Made by a program: the position numbers and the translations under genes. This document shows, in pieces, positions 22,980 through 32,200 of a DNA stretch of 64,000 bases (position 1 is its first letter; the number at the start of each line of letters is the position of its first letter). The notes below the pieces were generated by a model that saw only the letters and a program-made list of their open reading frames with translations, made no database searches and was not told the DNA's origin. Source of the stretch: Notamacropus eugenii (Eukaryota; Chordata; Mammalia; Diprotodontia; Macropodidae). The DNA lies in NCBI RefSeq assembly GCF_028372415.1, contig NC_092879.1, positions 70,414,412 through 70,478,411 on the forward strand. Direction: 5' to 3'.

Positions 22980-23255
22980 AAGGGAAGGGAATAAGCATTT
23001 ATATGGTACCTACTATGTGCCAGGCACTGTGCTAAGTGCTTTTACAAATGTTATTTCGATCCTCACAACCACTCTCCCTGAGTGATTATTATCATCCCCA
23101 TTCTACAGTTGGGAAAACTGAGGCAAACAGAGGTTAAGTGACTTGGCTGGGATTTGAGGTCAGGTTTGAGGTCACTTTTGAACTCGGGTCCTCTTGCCCC
23201 CAGCCCAGGCCTGTAACCACCATCCCACCAGCTGTCTATTTCCCAGTCCAATTCT
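22980..23255 (-). repeat. CORE-SINE (minus strand)
   Basis: aataagcatttatatggtac, gccaggcactgtgctaagtg, gttgggaaaactgaggcaaa, tttgaactcgggtcctcttg and the reversed head. Confidence 0.75.
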
Positions 23256-23567
23256 ACTATACTTAATGCCCTGTCTATGCCTTCCCAACGAGTGACTTGT
23301 TACATTTTTTTGCTGACACTTGTTGCAAGGAAGTTTGAGAAAACAGGGCCCAACATTGTAGGGTAAACTGTTGCACTTGGAGCTGGTAGCCAGTATAACA
23401 GGGATTCTGTTGCTACATTTATTATTCACACCCCATTAGAGAATGTTTAAAAGCCCCCAACAGGAAGTTTTTCTTGATACTTTTTTGTTGATAGGGCAGC
23501 TACGACTCAAGGAACCTAAGCACAGCTAATAAGGGGGTATCAAATTAAGATTAAATTATCAAATTAA
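23256..23567. other. unassigned sequence
   Basis: No gene or repeat recognised. Confidence 0.4.
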
Positions 23568-24480
23568 GAGGCCTCCAAATCCCTTTCCCCGTTTCCAGTT
23601 TCTATCCTTTCCACACCATCCTCCACAGAGCTGTGAAACAGATAGCCTAGACCTGACCAGGCTCCTCCTTGCTCAGGAAACTGTAATGGCTTCCTATTAC
23701 TTCTAGCACAAAAGATAAACACCTCTGTTTGGGATTTGAAGCCCTTCACTATGGGCTTCTAGCCTATTTTCTCCAGGCTTACTGTACGTACATTTGTACA
23801 CCTCCTTTGTTCTGTGTTCCAGCCAACATGGCTTCTGATCTACTCACACCTCATGATGCCCCATCTCTGGTCTCCATCCCTTTGTGGAGGATGTACCTCA
23901 TGACTAGGGGCAGCTAGGTGGTGCAGTGGACAGAGCACCAGTGCAGGAGTCAGGAAGACCTGAGTTCAAATCTCACCTCAGACACTTGACACTCACTAGC
24001 TGTGTGACCTTGGGCAAGTCATGTAACCCCAATTGCCTCATCCTGGGTCATCTGCAGTCATCCTGAAGAGTATCTGGTTACTGGATTCAGATGGCTCTGG
24101 AGGAGAAGTGAGGCTGATGATCTGCCCAGCCCTCCCTCACTCAAAACAAAGTCAAATGCAAGTCGTGTCATTATTTCTCTGATGGCATGGTCTTCTTCAG
24201 CAACGAAGGATGAACACACACACCTCATGACTAGAACACTCTCCCTTCTCTTTCTTTGACTCTGTAGAAGACTCTACCCAAACTATCTCCTACAAGAGGC
24301 CTAATTTAATTCTTCTTCCCCTTTCCCCTAGAAATTACTTTGTAATAACTTACCCATGGACATATTACCTTTCCCCAGTTGGAATCAATCTCCTCTAAGA
24401 TAAAGGTGGCTTTCCTTTAGGCCTAGCAAAAGACCCAGCACTTAAACACTTGGATGTGTGGTTGAAAAGTTGGGTGAATG
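23568..24480 (+). repeat. L2 LINE 3' region interrupted by WSINE1
   Basis: Sense L2 pattern: tttgaagcccttcactatgg, gtgttccagccaacatggct, and beyond the SINE tagaagactctacccaaact and aaagacccagcacttaaac. The SINE at 23908-24221 splits it. Confidence 0.7.
23908..24221 (+). repeat. full-length WSINE1-like SINE
   Basis: Head gggcagctaggtggtgcagt, box B-like gagttcaaatctcacctcag, core gtgtgaccttgggcaagtca, then the RTE-derived tail from catcctgggtcatctgcagt to cgaaggatgaacacac. Flanked by perfect 13-base duplications acctcatgactag at 23895-23907 and 24222-24234, so it is fairly young. WSINE1 is known from Australian marsupials. Confidence 0.88.
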
Positions 24481-24564
24481 ATTGGTACTCAAAGTCTGTC
24501 TGTCAATGAGCATCTTTTAAGAGCTCATTATACACCAGACATTAGAGGTACAAAAGAAGACAAC

Positions 24565-24617
<53 letters not shown>
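24565..24617 (+). repeat. (GATA)n microsatellite
   Basis: About 13 perfect GATA units followed by aaagg. Likely length-variable. Confidence 0.95.
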
Positions 24618-24618
<1 letters not shown>

Positions 24619-24825
24619 AGGATCATTGGTTTCAAGGGCATCCATTGGGGAGAACTAGGGAAGTCTTCAGAGACTTGTTTGTGTGTGGGGTTACCTCTCC
24701 TATCCCCAAGCAGGAAGCCAAATGTTCATAAAATGGCATTGGATGACTCAGGGAACCCAGTAAAGACTATGAAGTTGTGTCTTTACTAGGAGAGGCCTGG
24801 GTGCCTCAGCATTGTATTGTTTTCT
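24618..24825. other. unassigned sequence
   Basis: No gene or repeat recognised. Confidence 0.4.
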
Positions 24826-25285
24826 GTTTGTCCTTCGTTGTTGAAAAAGACCATGCAGTCAGAGAAATGATGATATGACTTGCACTTGACTTTGTTTTGA
24901 GTGAGGGAGGGCTGTGCAGGTCACCAGCTTCACTTTTCCTTCAGAGCCACCTGAATCCAGTGACCTGATATTCCACAGGATGACTGGAGATGGTCCAGGA
25001 TGCACTGGGAGACCTTGGGCCCTTTAGGCCAAGGTCTTCACAGGCACTCACTTAGGGTGAGGCAACACCCATTCATTGAATAGGCCTGTTTAAGAAGTAA
25101 CCAGGGTATGGCCCCTTTAATGAGGTCAAGAAAAAAGAAAGACATCAGGCTGGGTGGGAAACAGCAACAGTTACTATTGATAATCACTCTCAAGCTAGGA
25201 GGGTCCAGAGGAGCCCTCAGGCAGGGCCCCAATGGAGTCCCAGTTTGAGTGCAGTAGCAGGTTTAAGGTTTTGGGAGAGGACAGG
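24826..25285 (-). repeat. RTE-type LINE 3' UTR (minus strand)
   Basis: Read in reverse it matches 8955-9436 throughout, from ccttaaacctgc to the tail end gaaggacaaac. It carries the same LINE-only 270-290 bases ahead of the tail that the SINE shares. Confidence 0.75.
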
Positions 25286-25435
25286 ACATGGGACAGGAGA
25301 GAGGGGAGGGGAGGGGAGGGAAAGGAAATAGGAGAGGAGGCAGTAAAACCCAAGTCAACTGGGCGTCTTTTGGCCATCCAAGTTTACCTTCCTTTGGAGA
25401 GGAGAAGGAAGGGGAAGGGGAGACAGACAGGAGAA
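25286..25435 (+). repeat. G/A-rich tract with (GGGGA)n
   Basis: 25298-25325 is a short run of ggggA units, followed by more purine-rich sequence to about 25435. It interrupts otherwise unassigned DNA. Confidence 0.7.
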
Positions 25436-25491
25436 GAGGAGGTGAGTTACCCAGCTAGCATTCAGTCAGATACATCTACTCAGAGGTTTAT

Positions 25492-25625
25492 GTTTGTCCT
25501 TCGTTGTCGAAGATCATGCCATCAGAGAAATGATGACATGATTTGCACAGATGGCTCTGGAGGAGAAGTGAGATTGGTGACTTGCACAGCCCTCCCTCAC
25601 TCAAAACAAAGTCAAGGCCTCCTCA
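25492..25625 (-). repeat. RTE/WSINE1 tail with inverted 5' part
   Basis: 25492-25549 is the reversed 3' end (gtttgtccttcgttgtcgaa to gatttgcac). 25550-25618 is the segment normally just upstream, but in the opposite orientation (agatggctctggaggagaag to caaagtcaagg). This head-to-head arrangement is the signature of twin priming. Confidence 0.75.
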
Positions 25626-26695
25626 GAGGATAAGTCAGGAAGGGGAGATCTTATAGTACAGGCAGAAGAGCCACTTACCTGTCTTTCTCTGTACCTTAGC
25701 AGAGAGCCTGGCGCAGAGGAAGTACTTTATCACCACTTGTTGAATGATCAATTGGTCAAGGAAGCCCAAACAAAGGGTAAAGGGTAGGGGGTGGGGGAGA
25801 CTGAAGAGTCCTAGTAAATTCACAGAGCAAGGGATTCTTTTGTTTTTATATCCCCCTGGGGGCCAGCTGATGGTAGGCACTTAATATAGGCTTATTAAAT
25901 TAATTGAATGAAAACATTCTCTAGCGCTGGGAAGAGAAAAGTGAATTCCACTATCTTTGCCCAGGAGGAGCTTAGACTCCCAGAGAAATTCTGATACTAT
26001 CAATGGGGAAGCTCTCCAGTCCTCTGGAGTAAGGCCATTCTGTAGCAGTGGCCTGGGAGAAGTCTCCCAGCTAGTCACCCGGGTATTCTCTGAGCCCATT
26101 GTACTCACTGAGAGCCAGTCAAGGTAACCCACAGACAGAACTGGATGAGTGGGGAGTTGGGGAGGAGGACGGAAATAGGATGTCGATAGAAAGGGGGAGA
26201 TGAAAGGAGGAGGAAGATGGAAGGGGAAAGGAGCTATTCCGGGTAGTGAAATAAAAGGAGAGTAACTTCTCAAAGCTTAAAAAAGGAGAAAAAAAAAAAC
26301 CAACCAGGAAAACTGAGCATTCCGAGAACACGTGACCTCAGCCAGGATCCTAGGGGGAGACCATAGACTCCTTTCAGGTGATGTCAGTTTCCATGTGGTT
26401 CTATCCCATGGGCTGCTGGGCTTCTCTTATTAGTCAGGGATTAGGTGAGTACTTAAGGAATCTTAGTGAGGTTGGCAAAGCCCTGATTTGGGTGGGGGGG
26501 CAGGATGAGAGGAAACTGCCTCTCATGTATGGCCAGGATTACCAGTAGAGAACAGTATAGTGGCTATAAGAGGTTCCCCAAATTGATGTGCAGACAGGGG
26601 ACACAGCCTGAATCAACTGGAGGCTTCTCAAAGGCAGGAATTAAGTTAAATTGTCAGTCTGAATGTTTGACACCTATAAGTAAATGGTAGCTGCT
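25626..26695 (+). other. two L2 3' ends and unassigned sequence
   Basis: 25690-25755 (agcctggcgcagaggaagta) and 25820-25915 (ctgatggtaggcacttaata) look like L2 3' tips. 25920-26695 is unassigned. Confidence 0.45.
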
Positions 26696-26699
26696 TCTG

Positions 26700-26890
26700 A
26701 GATACCAGAATTATAGTGTTATGGAATAGTTTTTCAGCACTCCAAGGCACCTTAGAGATCATCCACTATACTCATTTTCACAGATGAGGAAACTGAGTTC
26801 AAAAGAGGGGAAAGGACTCATGAATGATCACAAGGCAAGTGTGAGTTGAGGCCAGGGCTCACCTCCTGTTCCAGTGCTCTCTTGACTCCC
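26700..26890 (-). repeat. MIR (minus strand)
   Basis: gcaccttagagatcatccac, ttcacagatgaggaaactga and agtgtgagttgaggccaggg. Confidence 0.65.
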
Positions 26891-26929
26891 CTGCCCCTCT
26901 TCCAAGTTTTAAATCTGTACCCTAGACTA

Positions 26930-27190
26930 GGATTTCTTTTTTTAATGTCAATCATATTTATTTCAATTAACAATAATTTATTTTCTTACCTTCCCACATG
27001 CCCCTCCCCAATGAAAAAAGAAAAACAAGCCCTTGTAACAAATATGCATGTCAAGCTAAACAAATTCCAAAAATATGAGTCTTCTCCTTTTGCATTTTAA
27101 ATCCATCACTGGTCGGGAGGTGGGTAGTGTGCTTCATTTATGGGTCCTCTGGAATCAAGGTTGGTTATTGTATAAAACAGAATTCTTGAC
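26930..27190 (-). repeat. L1 3' UTR fragment (minus strand)
   Basis: Same family as 4835-5095: ccccaatgaaaaaagaaaaa, cttgtaacaaatatgcatgt, caagctaaacaaattcc and the cgggaggtgggtagtg block. Confidence 0.65.
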
Positions 27191-28515
27191 TCTTTAAAAG
27201 TTGTTGTTGACAAGGGTTTCTAAAGCTCTCTTGAACCCTATCCCTTTAGGATGACTGGCTTAGCTCAGCTCCATGGCCCCCTGTCCCTCTGCTAGAGCCA
27301 TTCAAACCCATCCCTGACCTGGGACCAATCAATTCTGGGTCAGGGACGATACAAGGGCTACATATTGCTCAGAAGCTTTGCCGTTAGTCTTCCTCTAACT
27401 TGGAACCTGGGGATTAAGTGGATTCTTACTTAATATTCTTGTTCCATTGGGTTATTTCTGTGACTCCCTACATGGTTGCTTGGATTGGATCCCACCCTGT
27501 TCTCCCCTCCCACTCCTTCCAGGGATGGGAGTCTTCCCCCTGCCCACTCCACCCCTCCAATTTCGAGGGCTGTATTCTGGTTTCCACACCTCTCTCAGGT
27601 CCCTTACAAACTACCTGTCTTGAATCTCTTGCTAGTTAGTCAACCTGTGGTTAGACACTTTCAATATTCAATCTCCCTCTTCTACTGGAGATTGGGAGAA
27701 ACCTTCCCAGAGAGCTGGTGGAGACTCCTTGGTTCAGCTTCTTTCTCATCCAGTGAGTCTGGGTTCCTGGACACTTACCCATTGACTTGCTGGCATCTTC
27801 TAGGGGGAAGGAGATTGTAAATTTTGGGGTGATTTGTACTCCTTGAACTTCACAATCTAACTTTGGGAAACAGAAGGGAAGTTTAGTCACTTAAAAAAAA
27901 AAAAGGATTCTCTGCTATTTATTATAGGATTTCTGTAATTGCAAGTTCCCTAAGTGGGCTTGAAATGATTTGCATTAGAGATTAGACATCACTTTCCCGA
28001 AGTACTCTACTGCATAAAGGGGACTATACCTTTAGGAATCTGAGAGTTAGCCACCAGTAGTGGAAGGGATCTAATGTCATTCACTCTCAATCAGGGAAAG
28101 TCTAAAATTGAATTGTGGCAAAATTTGGTTGCCCAGAGAATTCAGTTAGGCTCACATTAACCTTTTTTTTCCCCACCTTCTTTGGACTGACAGGTACTGG
28201 AAACCTCTGTAAACAGCAATTTTTGTTTTTATTCTATCTGCTGTTTACTTGCGTTCTATGTCTAATAAGACCCCTTTGTCTCATCAATACCGTTAGTATT
28301 CCCATTGGAGAACCAAATGTGTAGACCCCACCACGTGCTTTTTGATTGTCTGACTTTGGCTTCCCAGCCTGTTGTGTCTGTCAACTGTTAGTTCACCAGC
28401 TGAACGATTTGGCTGAGACGCCTTAGAATAACTGGACCTGAGGCAGGTGCCTGTGTTTCCTGTGATGGCTCAAACTAGCTTGACTGAAGAGAATGAGCCC
28501 ACGAATCCTACTATT
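27191..28515. other. unassigned intergenic sequence
   Basis: 1.3 kb without a recognised gene or repeat. A 12-base A run is at 27893-27904. The open frames near 27420-27820 are not similar to any family I know. Confidence 0.45.
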
Positions 28516-28519
28516 CAAT

Positions 28520-28690
28520 GCAACTGGCACTAGGGATATAAAGGCAAAACGAAAAATCGCTAGCTGCCCTCCAGTGGCTTATGTTTTACTGGGGAGTGAG
28601 ATACAAGAGGTAAACAGATGCCCAAGATAATTAGAGGAAGAGAAAGCAAACACTAACAAATAAGAGAAACTGAAAAGTTTCCCTCGAGAT
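28520..28690 (-). repeat. L2 fragment (minus strand)
   Basis: ctagggatataaaggcaaaa, gctgccctccagtggcttat and acaagaggtaaacagatgcc follow the reversed L2 3' region. Confidence 0.5.
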
Positions 28691-28699
28691 GGCATACAA

Positions 28700-29339
28700 A
28701 TTCAAAGGGACCAGAGATTCTCAGAGGGTGCGTGAGGGACAGACTGTGCAAAGATGCAGAAGCAGGAGGTGCAGGGCTGACTTGGGTGAACCACAAGTAG
28801 GCCAACTAGGCTGGAAATCACTTGCTCTGAGATGAGCGAGGCTTGTGGCCACGTTAAAGTCCCGATAGTTTGGAACTCTGATGTGAGGACTCGCTCCGTG
28901 AGGCATCCCTAACTAGCCTGCAGCGCCCGTTAGCTAGTGGTTAGGTTAGGTCCGTTCCTGCTGTTGCCTCAGAAATGTTACTGTCCCTGGGAGTCTGCTT
29001 AGATGGGTTGGCAAGGGACCCTTGTAGCACATGTAGCCTAAGGGTCTTGAGGATGGACAGGTGCTAGCTTTTTCCTTTCTCTATCTGCTCTTTTGGATAT
29101 CCGAAACTCAGTCTTAGTTTCCGGATTGAGTGATCTGGCAAGTTTTTCTGCGGATCTTCTTTCCACTGAGAGGACCCCTAATTAGCTGACTGGCTTGGGT
29201 TTTGCACTGTGCTATTGAAAAGGGATTTCTTTCGGGGAGGGGGGAATTATATTGCCCCTTTTTTCACTTCACATTGGTCCTGTCCCCAGACTCTATCCTT
29301 TTAACTGCTCGCCTAATGTCTCCTCTTTTTCTTTTTCAG
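28700..29339. other. repeat-poor sequence upstream of the HMGB3 CpG island
   Basis: No gene. Some CpG, no interspersed repeat recognised. It ends in the strong splice-acceptor-like tract described at 29340. Confidence 0.45.
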
Positions 29340-29648
29340 CTTTCAAAGAAATCACCTCTTACTCTCTTCTCCTGGATCCAATGAGGTTTTTAAAATAATG
29401 GAAATCAGTAGGAACCAGGACAATCAGTGCTTCGCCTTCGAGGTGGCTCAGGCAATACTGGGGCGCAGCTGGCATTTGGGTTTTCTGGCGTCCTGCTCCT
29501 AAAAGAGCAAGAATTTCTTTTCTCGGTCTGCGAGGCGGATCTCGGTGTAAGAATCTCAAACGTCAATGAGTGAGCCGTCAGGAAGCCCGGGGATCAGATC
29601 TCACTGTCTCGTGCCCCTAAGTGGCGCCAGATCTGAACTGCTGCAAAG
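29340..29648 (+). other. candidate non-coding exon upstream of HMGB3
   Basis: Bounded by a textbook acceptor (pyrimidine tract ctctttttctttttcag ending at 29339, with a plausible branch point in cctaatgtctc) and a strong donor (caaag|gtaaggg at 29648/29649). CpG-containing and free of recognised repeats. Transcription is not shown. Confidence 0.3.
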
Positions 29649-30039
29649 GTAAGGGAAGAGGAAGATGAATGTGTTGGAATGGCAAGAAAACTTTTCACTG
29701 AGTAGAGTGGGCTGCGGCTTTTCGCAGTGGGTCTACAGAGGAGAGGCTGAGCTATTCGGAGCGAACCCAAGGTGCTCTCGAGACACCCTGCCAGGGGCCC
29801 GAGTGGCCCCAGGGCAGCGGGTTAACTGTGAGCCCAGTGGGACGCCCAGACGAAACAGGCAAAGAGTCTCTCCACTAGGAACGGGCTGGGGGAGTCACCC
29901 CCACCGCTTTTCCTCACCCTAACTGGTTACAGTAAGGGTTTCCTACTGATCATCACCATCTTATTCTCCATCACTCCCTTCTTAGCCTTCCATCCCAGGC
30001 GGGTTGTTCTTTTTGAATGAATGACCCAAGTGACCGGGC

Positions 30040-30132
30040 CCAATCAGCGCCTCCACCTTATTAATATGCATAGAGCCATGGCCAATGGCCGGGCGAGGAG
30101 GCTGTTTTAAACGGCGGAGCCCGCTAGCCAAT
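30040..30132 (+). promoter_or_regulatory. core promoter: three CCAAT boxes and a TTTAAA box
   Basis: CCAAT at 30040-30044 (CCAATCAG), 30082-30086 (CCAATGG) and 30128-30132 (CCAATCAG), all on the + strand and 42 and 46 bases apart, each matching the NF-Y consensus. TTTTAAA at 30105-30111 could act as a weak TATA box or as a CHR-type cell-cycle element (TTYRAA). Several CCAAT boxes near a CHR-like site are typical of genes expressed in proliferating cells. Confidence 0.6.
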
Positions 30133-30149
30133 CAGGCGGCTCTCGTGGA

Positions 30150-30225
30150 GTCAGCTAGCGCGAGGTTGGGGGAGTGCTTAGCCGAGCGTCGTGCCCTGCG
30201 CTGCCCAGACTAGCGAACAATACAG
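30150..30225 (+). other. HMGB3: HMGB3 non-coding exon 1 (5' UTR), start approximate
   Basis: A strong donor (ACAG|GTACGT) lies at 30225/30226, directly downstream of the CCAAT/TTTAAA promoter block and inside the CpG island. The exon has no ATG in frame with the HMGB3 coding sequence, and the next exon begins eight bases before the start codon. The arrangement agrees with the non-coding first exon known for HMGB genes. The transcription start is not visible; about 30135-30180 is my estimate from the distance to TTTAAA. Intron 1 would be about 3.1 kb (30226-33318). Confidence 0.7.
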
Positions 30226-30246
30226 GTACGTTCTGCACAGCCCGCT

Positions 30247-30340
30247 CCCGCCGCCGCCACCGCCGCCGCCGCCACCGCCACCGCCACCGCCACCACCACG
30301 GTCACCGCTGCCGCCGCCGCCTCCCGGCCCCGCTGCTTCT
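30247..30340 (+). repeat. CCG/CCA-rich trinucleotide tract in intron 1
   Basis: Just inside intron 1 the sequence is a run of ccg and cca triplets with few interruptions. It creates long proline- or glycine-rich open frames on both strands that I do not regard as genes. Such tracts are prone to length change and can form quadruplex or hairpin structures. Confidence 0.8.
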
Positions 30341-30947
30341 GCACAACTTTCCGGCCGGCGCTGCATCGATCCCCTTACCCTTTCCCTCCCCCCTCCCCCC
30401 TTCCTTTGCCTTCTCTTTTTCTTTTTTCTCCTCTCCGTTTCTTTTCCACCTCTCTTTGCCACTTTCCTTCCTTCCCCTCCTCGGCTCTCCTTTCTGCCTT
30501 TCTTCTCTGACCAGCAAGGGGAAGAAATCCAGGTGTTTAAACTTTTAAAATTATTATTTCTATTTTCCGGGCTTCTCCTCGTAGCTTCTTCCTGTCTCTC
30601 TCCCCCTCCTCCCCTTTCTCCCGTCCCCCGCCCTTGGCTGATGCCCCGGCAGTCCGAGGCGATTTCTAGGGAAAGCTCTGCGATCCAGCTGTTTTCCGAC
30701 AGCTGTAGCAGCGGTTTTCCTCAGTGCCCCGAGCTCCTAGGCTTTGCCAGCACAGGACAGGCAGCTTCGCCGGGAGGGAAGGTTCGGAGTCTAGCTTTGC
30801 GGAGTGTTTTCTAACAGGCTCGGTTTGGGGGTACGGGGGAAGAGGGGTTGTCGATGCAGTTTCCACGCCGCCCCCCCCGCCCCTTTCCCCTCCGGTCAAT
30901 GCGGGCTTAGAGCAGCGTTTCGGAGTTATTTTTCTGCCTCTAGTAAT

Positions 30948-32117
30948 ATGGCTGGTGCAGTCCCTTACACCGCGACTAACTCTTGCATGCCTTCTCTTTT
31001 ATGGGGGGTGGGGGAAATGAAGTAGGAAGAGCTGTTTTGCAAAGAGGCTGGTCCGGGTCTGCGAGCGGGAGTCGGGGCGCCGCGCTGCCCCCAGACCTTC
31101 CCCCGGGGCGCAGTGCGGACAGCTTTGTGTGGCCACCCCGGACTGGGGCTGGGGCGCTCTCTCCTCAGGCGGGGCGGTCGGCTCGCCGGCGGGGGAAACT
31201 TAAGTGTTTTCTCCAGCTAGCGGTGCGCAATACTGGGGGCTTGGGGCGAGGGGGGGGCCTCTGCCGAGCCTTCTGCTTTAACATGGCTGTCGCTACTGTA
31301 GCATCTGACAGGCTAAAGCTTGCGCTCTGTCGGGGCGAGTGGGGGGGAATGGGGACAGCGGGGGCGGGGGGGAGGGAGGGTGCCTTCTCCCTGAGTCCGG
31401 GTTCATCGCCCCGTAAGGAGAGCTCCCCTAGGCACACCCAGCTTCGCCTCCTCTTTCTCGCCTCTTCCCTCGTCCTTCTGGCAAGGTGGGAAGCCGTGAG
31501 CCCTCCGGTGGTCCCTCCGAGAGGTCCCCCCTTGCGCTCTCTTCTTGTGCTGTTGGGCATTAACATGGCTGGCGTTGGGAGAAAGCAGGCAGCAATGGGG
31601 GGGGGGGGGGGGGGGGGGCAGTGTAGTGGCTGTCTGTGTGTAGATGTGTGCAGGGCTAGAGGGGGAGAAAAGACCTTCCAGCAGCTCGAAGGGACCCCTA
31701 TCTTTTCTCTCCCCACCTTAGAGCCCTTTCTCTGCTGGCCTTGAGTCCTTGGGGAGTCTTTGAGGGGCGATTTTCACTTTTTTTCTCCCTTCCCCCTGGC
31801 GCGGAAGAGTGTAATGGCTGAACGGGAGTCTTTGTTATACAGAGTATTGCGCTAGGCAGGAGGGGAGGGGGGTACCCTGCAAACCAGCGCCTGTCCCTGG
31901 AGCCCCTCATCCCCACTGCAGCAAACCCGCCCAGGGGGCTGGAGGGGCGCCTCCTCTGGGGTCCTGGCGCTTGGGGACCCCCAGGGTGCTGGGGATCCCC
32001 AACGCTGGAGCCCCGGAGCCAGCCACTGGCCACTGGGGGTGCATGCTTGTGGCTTTGTTAGGAATAGCAGCCTCTACTGCCTGAGCCTGAGCCTTGCACA
32101 GGCAGAGAAGCCATTTT
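30948..32117 (+). promoter_or_regulatory. cluster of YY1-like ATGGCTG motifs in intron 1
   Basis: ATGGCTG occurs at 30948, 31283, 31565 and 31814, all on the + strand, and a related GCCATTTT (minus-strand AAAATGGC) at 32110. Contexts such as taacATGGCTGg resemble the YY1 core (ATGGC after A-rich bases). YY1 binding is inferred. Confidence 0.45.
31597..31618 (+). repeat. 22-base poly-G run in the CpG island
   Basis: An uninterrupted run of G follows the third ATGGCTG motif by about 25 bases. Its exact length may be a sequencing or assembly artefact. It can form a G-quadruplex on the + strand, which is also the HMGB3 coding strand. Confidence 0.85.
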
Positions 32118-32200
32118 AGCGAATGGAGCTAGAGCTGCTGCTGCTGCTGCTACTGGGGCCAGAACAGCAGCTCCCACTTCTCTCCATTCCTCAATAGCAC

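Larger units (their letters stand above)
29700..32200. promoter_or_regulatory. CpG island at the HMGB3 promoter (edges approximate)
   Basis: CpG dinucleotides and G+C content rise sharply here and fall off on both sides. The block covers the CCAAT boxes, exon 1, the CCG-rich tract and the first 2 kb of intron 1. It contains no recognisable interspersed repeat. It is typical of a broadly expressed mammalian gene. Boundaries were judged by eye. Confidence 0.85.

Noticed and set aside
25881-26331. Minus-strand frames of 130 and 70 residues
   Set aside because: Ser/Pro/Phe-rich reading of purine-rich DNA, no family resemblance.
27240-28330. Possible LTR-like block in unassigned sequence
   Set aside because: I could not find matching ends, a target duplication or any retroviral coding resemblance, so I leave it unassigned.
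29620-29645. tggcgcc followed by agatctgaac, a faint likeness to a retroviral primer-binding site
   Set aside because: No paired terminal repeats, no capsid or polymerase remnants nearby. A short chance match in CpG-rich DNA.
30191-30814. Long + strand open frame starting with a polyproline run
   Set aside because: It follows from the CCG tract and GC-rich intron DNA, crosses the HMGB3 exon 1 donor, and has no domain or family match.
30983-31744. 253-residue + strand open frame in the CpG island (with a 183-residue minus-strand counterpart)
   Set aside because: High G+C removes stop codons in every frame here. The Gly/Arg/Pro-rich translation has no recognisable domain, and the frame includes the poly-G run.
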